A stretch of DNA of 64,000 nucleotides. Source: CAZXCK01 sp964639225 (lineage in GTDB: Bacteria > Chloroflexota > Anaerolineae > Aggregatilineales > Phototrophicaceae). Shown here piece by piece: positions 35,635 to 44,466 of the stretch. The DNA lies in assembly GCA_964639225.1 (NCBI GenBank), contig CAZXCK010000001.1:62001-126000 (forward strand), in the 5' to 3' direction. The notes beneath the pieces are model-generated. The model was not told the DNA's origin. It ran no database searches and saw nothing but the letters and a program-made list of their open reading frames with translations. Within the stretch, counting starts at the first letter, position 1. The number at the start of each line of letters is the position of its first letter. The position numbers and the translations under genes were made by a program.

Positions 35635-37398
35635 ATGAGAAAGCTTCTGATTGCAGGCAGCCTGCTGCTGCTACTGGGTCTGGCGAATCCGGCAGTCTGG
35701 TCCCGGCAGTCGGCACAGGTCGAGCCTGCCCCTACGCTCGTTCCGCCGACACCTATCCCCCGCCAGGACACCGGCGAACTGGACATCCTGCCATCTGAGT
35801 CAGCCGTCGCCCGCATCCGGGAAAGCGAACAGGTCAACGTCGGCATACTGTTTAACGCGCCCCCCTTCGCTGAACTCAACGTTCGTGGCGAACTGATCGG
35901 TTACGACGCCGACATTGCCCGCAGCATGGCCGAAATGTGGGGGGTAGAGGTCAACTTTATACAAATGACCCGCAGCGCCAGCGCTCAGGCTAAAATGCTG
36001 CGCAGCGGCGAAGCCGATATGCTCATCGGCGCTCAGGTCAACCGCCGTGAAAATCACGCCCTTATGGAATACACCCAGACCTATTTCCTGGGCCAGCAGT
36101 CGATGATGGTCCGCGCCGACGACGAGGCTGCCAGCCCGGATGATCTCAACGGACGCACCATTGGCGTCGTCATCGCCAGCCCGTCAGAAGAGGCGGCCCG
36201 TGACTGGGTCACGCGTAACAATCTGAACATCAACATCCAGACTTTCATGACACTGGACCGCGCCCATGCCGCGCTTGAAAACAATCAGGTCGCTGGCGTC
36301 GTCGATAGTGATTATCGTTTACAGCGTGTTTCTCAGTTAAGACCTGAGCTTATCCGTATCCTCGAACAACCCATCCAGCTTGAGCCGTTCGCTATTGCTG
36401 TGCTGCGCCAGGATGTTGGCATGCGCGAACTGGTTAACCGTTCGCTGCAATTCCTCACGGTCAGCGGTCAAATGGAAGATATTCACCAGTCCTATTTCCC
36501 TGGCGCAATATACGATTACACCCTGTTGTGGGCCAATCTGGGCGATGAAGCCCCTGACCCAGCTCAGTTTGAATCCGATCTCCCCTTCCCGGAGATGTAT
36601 ATCGTCCCCCGCCTCCAGGGTGGACAGCCGGTGCGCGTAACCGGCCTGAACGGCGTTATGGCGGACTCTGACGCGCCAGAGAGTGAACGCCGTCTCGACG
36701 TGTTTCACCGCGAATTGATACAGGAAATGGCTTCGCGCTGGGGCGTCGAAGCGGAGTTCGTGCCCGGCAGCCCCGATCAGGCAGTCGAACTGATCGCCAG
36801 CGGTCAGGCCGATATCGCTCTGGGCCTGACACCCGACTGGAACGCGGCGGATCGAATCGACTACAGCGGTTACTATCTGCTGCACGGTGAGCGGCTGATG
36901 GTCCGCATGAATGACGACATCAGAGGATTCTCTGACCTGGGCGGTGGCAGGACAGTGCTCACCCCCAATAACGAGCCAACCGCTGCCAGCCGCGCCGTCG
37001 TCATCGCCGAGTCAGTTAACGCCCGCATCGAGATCGAACAGGTGCCGGAAAACTCGCTGGGCTTTGCGATGCTTGCGGACGAGGACACCGAAGTTGGGGC
37101 CGCCTTTGGCGACAGCCTGCGGCTGATTCCGCATGTTCAGTCCAACGCAGACCTGCTGCGGCTGACCCGCACCGACGACGACAGCGATGCACGCTGGTAC
37201 AGCAAATCGGTGATGGCGTTAGGTGTACCTCGTAACGACATCGACTTCCGCCTGCTGGTTGAATATACACTGCAGGAACTCATCCGCGATGGCACGCTGG
37301 AGCGTCTACTGCAACCGCTGGTCATTCCTGGCGAACAACCAGTACTGGAGATATGGCCCGGTTCGGCTAACTACCTGGGTTTCACGCTGGCCCGCTGA
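35635..37398 (+). CDS. Exported protein with two family 3 solute-binding domains
   Basis: A 587-residue exported protein. A signal peptide (LLIAGSLLLLLGLANPAVW) and a Pro-rich linker are followed by two SBP_bac_3-like periplasmic-binding domains (about 65-290 and 320-565). Features are GYDADIARSMAEMWGVEVNF and GEADMLIG in the first, and the matching RELIQEMASRWGVEAEF and GQADIALG in the second. No permease or ATPase gene is near, so it may be a two-lobe sensor or a transporter component encoded elsewhere. The second domain has a less typical ligand-binding entry. Confidence 0.85.
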   Translation: MRKLLIAGSLLLLLGLANPAVWSRQSAQVEPAPTLVPPTPIPRQDTGELDILPSESAVARIRESEQVNVGILFNAPPFAELNVRGELIGYDADIARSMAEMWGVEVNFIQMTRSASAQAKMLRSGEADMLIGAQVNRRENHALMEYTQTYFLGQQSMMVRADDEAASPDDLNGRTIGVVIASPSEEAARDWVTRNNLNINIQTFMTLDRAHAALENNQVAGVVDSDYRLQRVSQLRPELIRILEQPIQLEPFAIAVLRQDVGMRELVNRSLQFLTVSGQMEDIHQSYFPGAIYDYTLLWANLGDEAPDPAQFESDLPFPEMYIVPRLQGGQPVRVTGLNGVMADSDAPESERRLDVFHRELIQEMASRWGVEAEFVPGSPDQAVELIASGQADIALGLTPDWNAADRIDYSGYYLLHGERLMVRMNDDIRGFSDLGGGRTVLTPNNEPTAASRAVVIAESVNARIEIEQVPENSLGFAMLADEDTEVGAAFGDSLRLIPHVQSNADLLRLTRTDDDSDARWYSKSVMALGVPRNDIDFRLLVEYTLQELIRDGTLERLLQPLVIPGEQPVLEIWPGSANYLGFTLAR

Positions 37399-37426
37399 TC
37401 ACATTCCACCCCCGCAATAACTCCAA

Positions 37427-37460
37427 CAGACAGACGAGCCACAGCCGACTCGTCTGTCTG
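37427..37460 (+). terminator. Hairpin after the tandem SBP3 gene
   Basis: Perfect 12-bp stem CAGACAGACGAG (37427-37438) with its complement at 37449-37460 and a 10-nt loop. No T-run follows, so termination is likely but not certain. Confidence 0.6.
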
Positions 37461-37504
37461 CATAATATCCAGATGTGAGTTTACTAAGTCCAACGCCAGA
37501 TCGT

Positions 37505-37533
37505 TTTACGCTCATGCTGCTTTATCTTATAAT
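37505..37533 (+). promoter_or_regulatory. Promoter of the DoxX-like gene
   Basis: TTTACG (37505-37510) and TATAAT (37528-37533) separated by 17 nt, about 45 nt before the start codon. Confidence 0.5.
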
Positions 37534-37576
37534 CGAAATAGATTGTGAAGAACGTAACAAAACGGAGATGTACCGT

Positions 37577-38077
37577 ATGCAGCGACTCAACGAACTGTTC
37601 CTCAAAGTTGATATCCCGCTCACAAACTGGATGGCGCGTCATGGCGTGATGATTATGCGCATCTCGCTGGGTGTGGTGTTCCTGTGGTTTGGTGTGTTGA
37701 AGTTCTTCCCGGACCTCAGCCCGGCTGAAGAGCTGGCCGCGCGCACCATCGAAACAATGACCTTTGGCATCGTGCAGGAAAACGTCTCGCTGCCGATTCT
37801 GGCTGGCTGGGAGACGCTCATCGGTCTGGGCCTGATCAGCGGCAAATTCATGCGCGTCACACTGTTTCTGCTGTTCACGCAGATGATTGGCACGGTGATG
37901 CCTGTCTTCCTGTTCCCGGATGAGGTGTTCACGCGCATTCCTTACGCCCCCACCCTGGAAGGCCAGTACATCATCAAAAATCTGGTGCTGGTCAGCGCCG
38001 GTCTGGTCATCGGCGCGACCGTGCGCGGTGGCGGCGTCATCGCCGATCCTGGCATCGTCAAGCGCGCCGAACAGTAG
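37577..38077 (+). CDS. DoxX/YkgB-like membrane protein
   Basis: About 166 residues with four predicted membrane segments (IMRISLGVVFLWFGVLKF first). Related to DoxX/DUF417-type small membrane proteins, which are often linked to redox stress, but function is not established. ATG 37577 has GGAG 9 nt upstream; ATG 37568 and the longer frame from 37475 are less likely. It precedes the anchored rhodanese by about 120 nt. Confidence 0.8.
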   Translation: MQRLNELFLKVDIPLTNWMARHGVMIMRISLGVVFLWFGVLKFFPDLSPAEELAARTIETMTFGIVQENVSLPILAGWETLIGLGLISGKFMRVTLFLLFTQMIGTVMPVFLFPDEVFTRIPYAPTLEGQYIIKNLVLVSAGLVIGATVRGGGVIADPGIVKRAEQ

Positions 38078-38199
38078 CGCCTCCCCACGTCCGCATCGAC
38101 ACCATCCCGCGTTTCTGGCATGGATTAGTGCTTCGCAGTGCGTACTTTTGCGGTATGCTTGATGGTCATCTGTCTCAGAGTTTGTGAGAGGTATTGAGA

Positions 38200-38634
38200 A
38201 TGAATCTGAAATCGCGAAACACCTGGTTGGTGGTCGCCGCCTTGGTTCTGGTTGCGGGGCTGGCGGCGGCGATTGTCGTACTATCTGGCAGCAGAGACGA
38301 CGACACGACCGCCAGCGTCACGCCTGGCATCATCTCACCGGCAACGTATGTCAGTGAGTTTGTAGACGCCGACCGCGACCATTTTCTGCTTGATGTGCGC
38401 ACACCAGAAGAGTTCGAGGCCGGGCACATCGCCGGCGCGGTGAACATCCCCGTGCAGGTTCTGGACCAGTATCTCTCCAGCGTGCCCCAGGATCGTGATG
38501 TCGTGCTCTACTGCCGAACCGGCAATCGCAGCCAGGCGGCGATGGAAATCCTCAACCAGGCGGGCTACGATAACGTCTATGACATCGAAGGCGGTACGGT
38601 CGCCTGGGCTGCGCAGAATCGCCCGCTCGAATAG
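38200..38634 (+). CDS. Membrane-anchored rhodanese-like protein
   Basis: 144 residues: an N-terminal membrane segment (LVVAALVLVAGLAAAIVVL) then one rhodanese domain outside the cytosol. The active-site loop CRTGNRSQAA carries the catalytic Cys, and LLDVRTPEEFEAGHIAGAVN is the usual first motif. It probably transfers sulfur or handles persulfides at the envelope. AGAGG precedes ATG 38200 by 8 nt; TTG 38194 is a less likely start. Confidence 0.92.
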   Translation: MNLKSRNTWLVVAALVLVAGLAAAIVVLSGSRDDDTTASVTPGIISPATYVSEFVDADRDHFLLDVRTPEEFEAGHIAGAVNIPVQVLDQYLSSVPQDRDVVLYCRTGNRSQAAMEILNQAGYDNVYDIEGGTVAWAAQNRPLE

Positions 38635-38659
38635 CGCACCGGCTGTTAACACGCTGGCC

Positions 38660-38695
38660 AGGAGGCTGACCCTGAAGATCAGCCTTCAGCCTCCT
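38660..38695. terminator. Hairpin between convergent rhodanese and ABC-F genes
   Basis: 10-bp arms AGGAGGCTGA (38660-38669) and its complement (38686-38695). The right arm lies within the last codons of the ABC-F gene. No T-run is present. Confidence 0.45.
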
Positions 38696-40331
38696 GTTCC
38701 ACCGCGCAGAGTTCCACTTCCACGTGACCATCCGCAACCATCCATGTCGTATCAGCAAATCGGTCGATGAAGTAGCGATCATGCGCCACAGCCAGCACCG
38801 TACCGGCGAAATTCACCAGCGCCTGCTCGAACTTATCCCGCGACTCCAGGTCAAGATGGTTAAGTGGCTCATCCAGCACCAGCAGGTTGCTACCCCGTGC
38901 GACCAACCGTGCCAGCATCAATCGGGTACGTTCGCCGTAACTCAGGTCACCCACAGGTCGCAGCGAATCGTCACCAGCAAACAGGAAGAAGTGCAGAAAC
39001 GATCGCGCCTCGGTTTCCGTCAGCCGTGCCTCACGCTGGATCGTCTGGAGTGGTGTCGCCAGTGGATCGAGGATATCCTGCTCCTGTGCCAGATAGCCGA
39101 TGCGCACGCTGGCGGCCACCTGCACCGAACCATTCAACGGACCAAGCTGCCCGATGACGGTCCGCAGCAGCGTTGTCTTGCCGTGCCCGTTAGGACCGGT
39201 AATGGCAATATGCTCACCCCGTCCAACACGCAGATCAAGCCCGGTTAACAGCGGCCTGGACGCATCGTAGCCCACACTAACCGCATCCAGACGCACCGCA
39301 TCGCCGCGAATGTGCCCCACATCACCGAATTCCATTTTCACCTGCCAGGTCTGGCCGGGCTTCTCTACCCGCTCATCGGACTCCAGATACCGTTCCAGGC
39401 GCTTCTCTTTCGCCTTCGCTTTTCTGGCGACCTTCTTAGCGTAACGACGCTGGCGGTCATTGTTGGTCGCGTTCTCTTTGCGAACCGCGCGCGCCATCGT
39501 GCGCTGGGCATCGTAACGCAGACGCTCGATCTCCGCTTGCTGATCGCTCCACTGCGCCCACTGTTTGTCTCGTTCTGATTGCAGCGTGTGCATATAGCTG
39601 GTGTAGTTCCCAGCATGGACACTTGCCGTATGCGTCTCCATGTTTAGCGCCACAATACGGTCAATCACCCGGTCCAGAAAAGCGCGATCGTGGGAGACAA
39701 CCAGCACACCACCAGTGAAATTATGCAGCCAGGCTTCCAGCCATTCGAGGGCCGCCAGGTCCAGATGGTTGGTCGGTTCGTCGAGCACCAGCAGATGCGG
39801 TTGCCGGATGCTGATAGCGGCCAGCGCCAGCCGCGTTTTCTGCCCACCAGACAAAACCTCAACCGGTGTTTCCGGCGCTACATCGGCCAGCCCCATCGAG
39901 ACCAGCGCCAGCCGCATATCGCCCGGCCCGGCCAGGCTGCTCAGTTCCATCAGACGTTCCAGCGCGGAATCATAAGCGGCAAGCAGTTCAGCATCTGCCA
40001 TGCTGGCCATCATCCCGGCCAGTCGCTCGACTTCCGCCTCGGCCTGTCTGAGGGCCGCACTGTGCGGCAGCAGCACCGACTCCACCGTGCCGGCTTCGGG
40101 CACACTGCCCTGAGACAGATACCCAATCCGCACATCAGGCGGGCTGAACTGCACACCGCCAGTATCAGCGTTGATCTCGCGCATGATGATCCGCAGCAGC
40201 GTCGATTTACCGCTGCCATTTGGGCCGATCAGCCCCACCCGTTCACCGGCATTCACCACAAAGCTGATATCTCTCAGGATGTAATCTTCGGCGCCTGGAA
40301 ACCGTTTACTGACATTCGATACCACTAACAT
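38679..40331 (-). CDS. ABC-F family ATPase
   Basis: A 550-residue soluble protein with two ABC ATPase domains and no membrane domain. Domain 1 has GPNGSGKSTLL and LSGGQKTRLALAA plus LVLDEPTNHLDL; domain 2 has GPNGHGKTTLL and LSYGERTRLMLARLV plus LVLDEPLNHLDL. The long basic interdomain linker (about 245-305) would reach the ribosomal E site. ABC-F proteins act on ribosomes, either in translation control or in antibiotic protection; the LSYGER signature and the leader described below lean towards the latter, but that is inference. ATG 40331 is chosen; the frame to 40421 would run through the terminator region. Confidence 0.9.
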   Translation of the reverse strand: MLVVSNVSKRFPGAEDYILRDISFVVNAGERVGLIGPNGSGKSTLLRIIMREINADTGGVQFSPPDVRIGYLSQGSVPEAGTVESVLLPHSAALRQAEAEVERLAGMMASMADAELLAAYDSALERLMELSSLAGPGDMRLALVSMGLADVAPETPVEVLSGGQKTRLALAAISIRQPHLLVLDEPTNHLDLAALEWLEAWLHNFTGGVLVVSHDRAFLDRVIDRIVALNMETHTASVHAGNYTSYMHTLQSERDKQWAQWSDQQAEIERLRYDAQRTMARAVRKENATNNDRQRRYAKKVARKAKAKEKRLERYLESDERVEKPGQTWQVKMEFGDVGHIRGDAVRLDAVSVGYDASRPLLTGLDLRVGRGEHIAITGPNGHGKTTLLRTVIGQLGPLNGSVQVAASVRIGYLAQEQDILDPLATPLQTIQREARLTETEARSFLHFFLFAGDDSLRPVGDLSYGERTRLMLARLVARGSNLLVLDEPLNHLDLESRDKFEQALVNFAGTVLAVAHDRYFIDRFADTTWMVADGHVEVELCAVEQEAEG

Positions 40332-40376
40332 GATCTGCTGCCTTTCCGCTGGCTGACCGCCTGAATCATGAGAATC

Positions 40377-40406
40377 AAAAACGCCGCACAGGAACCCTGT
40401 ACGGCG
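40377..40406 (-). terminator. Intrinsic terminator in the ABC-F leader
   Basis: Minus-strand arms CGCCGTACAGG and CCTGTGCGGCG (40382-40406, one mismatch) followed by TTTTT (40377-40381). It lies 45 nt upstream of the ABC-F start and about 180 nt downstream of its promoter, so it fits an attenuator better than a terminator of the upstream gene. Confidence 0.8.
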
Positions 40407-40486
40407 CATCATATTCAACACATTTCAGCTACTCGAAGCCGAGACAGGCGAAATCAGTTTGAACACGAAAGCCAACAAACAGGGTT
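40393..40486 (-). promoter_or_regulatory. Candidate antiterminator and anti-antiterminator
   Basis: Leader AACCCTGT (40479-40486) is exactly complementary to ACAGGGTT (40393-40400) in the terminator's first arm and loop. The same leader segment can instead fold with the upstream ACAAAACGGG region (40488-40500) into an imperfect hairpin right after the leader ORF. The two folds are mutually exclusive. Confidence 0.55.
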
Positions 40487-40500
40487 ATCCCGTTTTGTTT

Positions 40501-40527
40501 CTAGTGGCTGTCCGTGTTCCAGATCAT
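40501..40527 (-). CDS. Putative leader peptide upstream of ABC-F (MIWNTDSH)
   Basis: An ORF of eight codons plus TAG reads Met-Ile-Trp-Asn-Thr-Asp-Ser-His. TAAGGAA lies 5 nt before the ATG, a better Shine-Dalgarno than that of ABC-F itself. Its stop codon is directly followed by the imperfect hairpin of the candidate attenuator. Too short for protein homology to help; the support is position and the ribosome site. Confidence 0.5.
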   Translation of the reverse strand: MIWNTDSH

Positions 40528-40594
40528 CCGATTTCCTTACACTTCAATGACGAAGTCCGGGGAAGTTGATTGACCAACTCGCCGAGACAACGAC

Positions 40595-40623
40595 ATTGTA
40601 GGTCAAAAAACGTCCCCTGTCAA
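40595..40623 (-). promoter_or_regulatory. Near-consensus promoter of the ABC-F gene
   Basis: Minus-strand TTGACA (40618-40623) and TACAAT (40595-40600) separated by exactly 17 nt. Transcription would start about 40588, giving a 255-nt leader that contains the leader ORF and the terminator. Confidence 0.75.
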
Positions 40624-40636
40624 TCATAACGGTTCA

Positions 40637-42025
40637 TTACAGCTCAACAAAGTAAGAAGCTGCCGCCTGATCGAGCAGCGCCTTGTTGCTCATGGTCGGC
40701 GCCATGTTCAGGTAGCCAGCGATATCGACCAGTTGCGAAAGCAGGTCGCGCGGGTGTACCATGCGCAGATCACGGTCGTATTTGACGTACCATTCTTTAA
40801 TCAGGTAAGCCAGCCCCTGTTCGTCAAACGGCACCTTCTTGATGCGGCACATGATCTTCCAGATTTCGCGGAACTGCTCCGGCGTCGGGTTGCCGACCTC
40901 GATTTTGTAACGAATACGCCGCAGAAATGCCTCATCGACCAGGTCTTTCGGGTCCAGATTGGTCGAAAAGATAATCAACACATGGAACGGAATGCCGATC
41001 TTACGCCCATTATTCAGCGTCAGAAAGTCGATACGTGTTTCGAGTGGGACAATCCAGCGATTAAGCAGATCGACCGGGCTGACCTGCTGACGACCAAAGT
41101 CGTCAATCAGGAACAAACCACCGCTGGCTTTCATCTGGAACGGCGCTTCGTAGAACTTATTAACGTGGTCGTAAACCAGGTCCAGGCCAGCCATCCCCAG
41201 TTCGCCACCGACCATAATCATAGGCCGGCGCACACACACCCAGCGCGGGTCACGCACCATACCCGTACCCAGGCTGATCTTGGGCGGATTTGGTGACAGC
41301 ACGTGGTTCACTTCGTCGTAAAGCTGGATAACCTGCCCATCCACATCGATTGAATACGGAATCCACATATCTTCGCCGAGGATCATCTCCCCCACACGCT
41401 CGGCGATCGTCGTTTTGCCGTTGCCGGGTGGGCCGTAGAGAAAGATTGACCGGCCAGAGTTTACCGCTGGGCCGATTTGGTCCAGCATGGTATCGGCGAT
41501 CACCAGATTATCCATCAGCTTACGCAGTTGGGGCTGATGAACGGGGGGACGGCTCACATTCTGCGCATGGATCGATTCGATATACTGGTTGAGTGTCACT
41601 GGGGCAGGCCCGGCATACTGTGAGCGTCCCAGCGCCTCATGCGCCTTCTCCGCGCCTCTGGAGCTGATGGTATAGCGGTAGCCTGCTTCGCCGATGCCCC
41701 CTGCGCCAACCACCTCCAGCATTTTCTCTCGCTTGAGGAATTCCATAATCTTGTCGAGCACGCCGCTAAAAGGCAGCTTGACCACATCGCTGATCGCATG
41801 CCCGGTCATATCGCCGCCATAATAGACAACCTTCAGCACCAGATCGGCGACCCCCAGTTTCGTGAGGCCGGTATCCTCCAGGTTGGATATCGCCGGAGGG
41901 TGCCACGCCTTCTCCTGTCGCGGAACAGGCGCATCGGCGACGGGCGGCGGTGATGGCTGCTGCGGCCTGGATGTGCGCTCCAGGCTCTTCAAACGCTGAG
42001 GCCGTTGTACCGGGGAATCAGACAT
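40637..42025 (-). CDS. AAA-family ATPase, MoxR-like, with winged-helix-like N-terminus
   Basis: 462 residues. A Pro-rich N-terminal tail is followed by a probable winged-helix region (about 60-125) and an AAA domain with Walker A GPPGNGKTT, Walker B LFLIDD, sensor-like FSTNLD and an arginine-finger-type RRIRYK. Related ATPases occur near pilus or secretion clusters, but no such gene is nearby, so its target is unknown. ATG 42025 has AGAGGG 9 nt upstream. It is probably separate from the ABC-F unit, which has its own promoter. Confidence 0.85.
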   Translation of the reverse strand: MSDSPVQRPQRLKSLERTSRPQQPSPPPVADAPVPRQEKAWHPPAISNLEDTGLTKLGVADLVLKVVYYGGDMTGHAISDVVKLPFSGVLDKIMEFLKREKMLEVVGAGGIGEAGYRYTISSRGAEKAHEALGRSQYAGPAPVTLNQYIESIHAQNVSRPPVHQPQLRKLMDNLVIADTMLDQIGPAVNSGRSIFLYGPPGNGKTTIAERVGEMILGEDMWIPYSIDVDGQVIQLYDEVNHVLSPNPPKISLGTGMVRDPRWVCVRRPMIMVGGELGMAGLDLVYDHVNKFYEAPFQMKASGGLFLIDDFGRQQVSPVDLLNRWIVPLETRIDFLTLNNGRKIGIPFHVLIIFSTNLDPKDLVDEAFLRRIRYKIEVGNPTPEQFREIWKIMCRIKKVPFDEQGLAYLIKEWYVKYDRDLRMVHPRDLLSQLVDIAGYLNMAPTMSNKALLDQAAASYFVEL

Positions 42026-42163
42026 AATGTGCACCCTCTCACCATAAGCACGAACAAGTTAACCCGTGCACACAAAATACATGCACAATCGTATCACAAC
42101 TATCAGATGATTGCGTTAAGAATCGGAGGTTATGTTGTGCAAAACCAGACGACGGTTGAAGCT

Positions 42164-43261
42164 TCAGGCCAGCGGCAGATACACGGTCGCCGTTGTACCG
42201 CGATCCAGGTCGCTTTCCAACTGCATACGCCCGCCATACAGCTCGGCCAGGCGGCGGACAATCGCCAGCCCCAGACCACTGCCCTGCTGCTCGTAAAACC
42301 AGCGCTCGAACTGCATGTAGGCGCCAATTGATTCCATCTGCTCGCGGGTCATACCGCGACCGTTGTCCTCGACCCGCAGCACATAATGATCGCCATCCAG
42401 CGATGTTCTGAGGCAAACCGGCTTACCTGCGTCGGAGAACTTAAGCGCGTTATCAATCAACTCCTCGACAATCTTGCCCAGATCATGATCCGAGATATGC
42501 ACCCGCGTATCCTCGACCAGGTCCAGCACCAGATCAGCTTCACGGTCGGCCTGCTGCGTCTTATGCATCGCCTGGAACTGGATGATTGAACCGGGATGAT
42601 CGAGATATTTCTGCTTAAGCGCCCGCATCTCCGCATGGTTATGGGTGATGACTTCCACCCGTACATACATCAGATAGTTTTCCACCAGGCGATACAACCG
42701 CTGTGCCGCCGTGTTAATATGCTGCGCCCAGTCAACCACCTGATCTGGCGGCAGGCGGTTTGCCTCAGCGATCAGCATGTCAGAAAAGCCGATAATCGTG
42801 TTGAGCGGCGTTCGCAGTTCGTGCGGCAGCGCCGTGATAATGCTGTCGCTCAGTTCACGCAGTTTGTGTTCCGCCATGTCCTGGAGCGTATCGCGCTTGC
42901 GCAGCCGCGCCTGGATGGTTTCCAGCAGTTCGGATGCGACAAATGGCTTGGTGAGGTAATCATCAGCACCCAGCCCCATCCCTTGTCGGATGTCGGTACG
43001 ATCTGTCTTGGCTGTCAGGAATATGAACGGAATGGCGACGGTATGCTCCTGCTTGCGCAGCGCGTCCAGCACACCATAGCCATCCAGTTCCGGCATCATG
43101 ATGTCGCAAATAATAAGGTCTGGTTTATAGTCGTTGGCGACTTCTACGCCAATCACGCCATTTTCTGCCCCCCGAACATCAAACCCCTCAAAACTCAACA
43201 TCTCGATGATGTCATTTCGGAGCGGTTCGGCGTCCTCTATCACCAGTATCTTGGTCATCAT
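42164..43261 (-). CDS. Response regulator - histidine kinase hybrid
   Basis: 365 residues with a receiver domain at the N-terminus (about 1-120; phospho-Asp in IICDIMMPELDG, KPF near its end), then HisKA (about 150-215; phospho-His in PHELRTPLN) and HATPase_c (about 250-365; N box EELIDNALKFSD, G boxes VEDNGRGMT and GSGLGLAIV). There is no membrane segment or output DNA-binding domain, so it likely relays signals inside the cell. ATG 43261 has GAGG 5 nt upstream. Confidence 0.93.
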   Translation of the reverse strand: MMTKILVIEDAEPLRNDIIEMLSFEGFDVRGAENGVIGVEVANDYKPDLIICDIMMPELDGYGVLDALRKQEHTVAIPFIFLTAKTDRTDIRQGMGLGADDYLTKPFVASELLETIQARLRKRDTLQDMAEHKLRELSDSIITALPHELRTPLNTIIGFSDMLIAEANRLPPDQVVDWAQHINTAAQRLYRLVENYLMYVRVEVITHNHAEMRALKQKYLDHPGSIIQFQAMHKTQQADREADLVLDLVEDTRVHISDHDLGKIVEELIDNALKFSDAGKPVCLRTSLDGDHYVLRVEDNGRGMTREQMESIGAYMQFERWFYEQQGSGLGLAIVRRLAELYGGRMQLESDLDRGTTATVYLPLA

Positions 43262-43375
43262 GATTACCTCGGATTCAGTCTTGTGTGGCAGCATGTCATA
43301 ACAGCTATGTACGGTACTGCGCATTCATCCTGGAGTCTATTCTACCGTCTTTACCGAAGAGATAGTCGTAATGTT

Positions 43376-44200
43376 TCACAAAACCTGTAAAATCACCAGC
43401 AACAACAGCACACTACCCGCCGCAATGCGATAGTAGCCAAACGGGATGAAGTTGTTTCGCGAGATATAGCGCAACAGCCAGCCGATTGCAAACCAGGAGA
43501 CAGTCGCTGTAACAATGGTGCCCAGAAGCAGCGAAAACAACCCATCACCATCGATCTCGTCCAGGCTCAACAGTAAATCAATGACCGTCGCCCCGCCCAG
43601 TACCGGAATCGCCAGGTAAAACGAAAACGCGGTAGCAGCCTGCCGGCTCATGCCCGCCAGCATACCGCCCACAATCGACGCGCCAGAACGCGATGTACCC
43701 GGAATCAGGGCAAACATCTGAGCAAACCCCACGCCAAGCGCCTGCTTCAGACTGACGTCATACACATCATCAGTCAGTTCGGCCTGGTCTTTGTGACGCC
43801 GGCGCTCGACGACCAGGAAGACAAAACCGCCCAGAATCAACACCGTCCCAACCACAGTTGGCGCTGTATCCTGAGGAAAAATCGTCTCTTTAATCAGGTC
43901 CCGCGCCAGAATACCGACCACGGCTGCCGGTATCGCCGCGACAACAATCGCCATCCACAAACGCTGCACCCTGGCATCCTGGTGAACGGTGCGCACCTGC
44001 TGCCACAGCGACTGCCGGTAAAACCCGATAACCGCCAGAACTGACCCCACCTGGATAAAAATCTCAAAAGTACCGCCCAGGCTGCCTTCAAAATTCAGAA
44101 TTGCGGAAGTGACCAGCAGATGCCCCGTCGAAGAGACCGGCAAAAACTCGGTGATCCCCTGCACAATGCCCATGATGACGACTTTGATCCACTCGTCCAT
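43376..44200 (-). CDS. uppP: Undecaprenyl-diphosphatase
   Basis: A 274-residue polytopic membrane enzyme that recycles undecaprenyl pyrophosphate, the lipid carrier for peptidoglycan and other wall polymers. Signature motifs are QGITEFLPVSSTGHL and PGTSRSGASI. It supports a peptidoglycan-making organism, in line with the LysM, M23 and YkuD genes. The 266-nt divergent gap before dnaE holds no clear promoter that I can defend. Confidence 0.96.
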   Translation of the reverse strand: MDEWIKVVIMGIVQGITEFLPVSSTGHLLVTSAILNFEGSLGGTFEIFIQVGSVLAVIGFYRQSLWQQVRTVHQDARVQRLWMAIVVAAIPAAVVGILARDLIKETIFPQDTAPTVVGTVLILGGFVFLVVERRRHKDQAELTDDVYDVSLKQALGVGFAQMFALIPGTSRSGASIVGGMLAGMSRQAATAFSFYLAIPVLGGATVIDLLLSLDEIDGDGLFSLLLGTIVTATVSWFAIGWLLRYISRNNFIPFGYYRIAAGSVLLLLVILQVL

Positions 44201-44466
44201 TCATCCCCCGCATCTACATTTATCTAAATGATCCGCTATCAAATCTCATCTGCTCAGCAGACCGTCACAGTTTTAGCCTTAATATGAGATATTTGCCAGT
44301 GCAATCTTGCCCGATATGCTGCCAATCGCCAGCGGATTGATATATACTACAGACGTTGGTTAGACATCGTGCGGCAACATCGGCGCCAGCCACCATTCAT
44401 CAGAAAATCGTAATGCCCACCGGCAGAAACTCAAAATGACTGTAAGCAGCGATTAGTGTACCCATC

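Noticed and set aside
40407..40636. Terminator in the ABC-F leader as simply the end of the upstream AAA gene
   Set aside because: It lies 230 nt past that gene's stop, beyond a near-consensus promoter, and just before the ABC-F start; attenuation fits better, though readthrough from upstream cannot be excluded.
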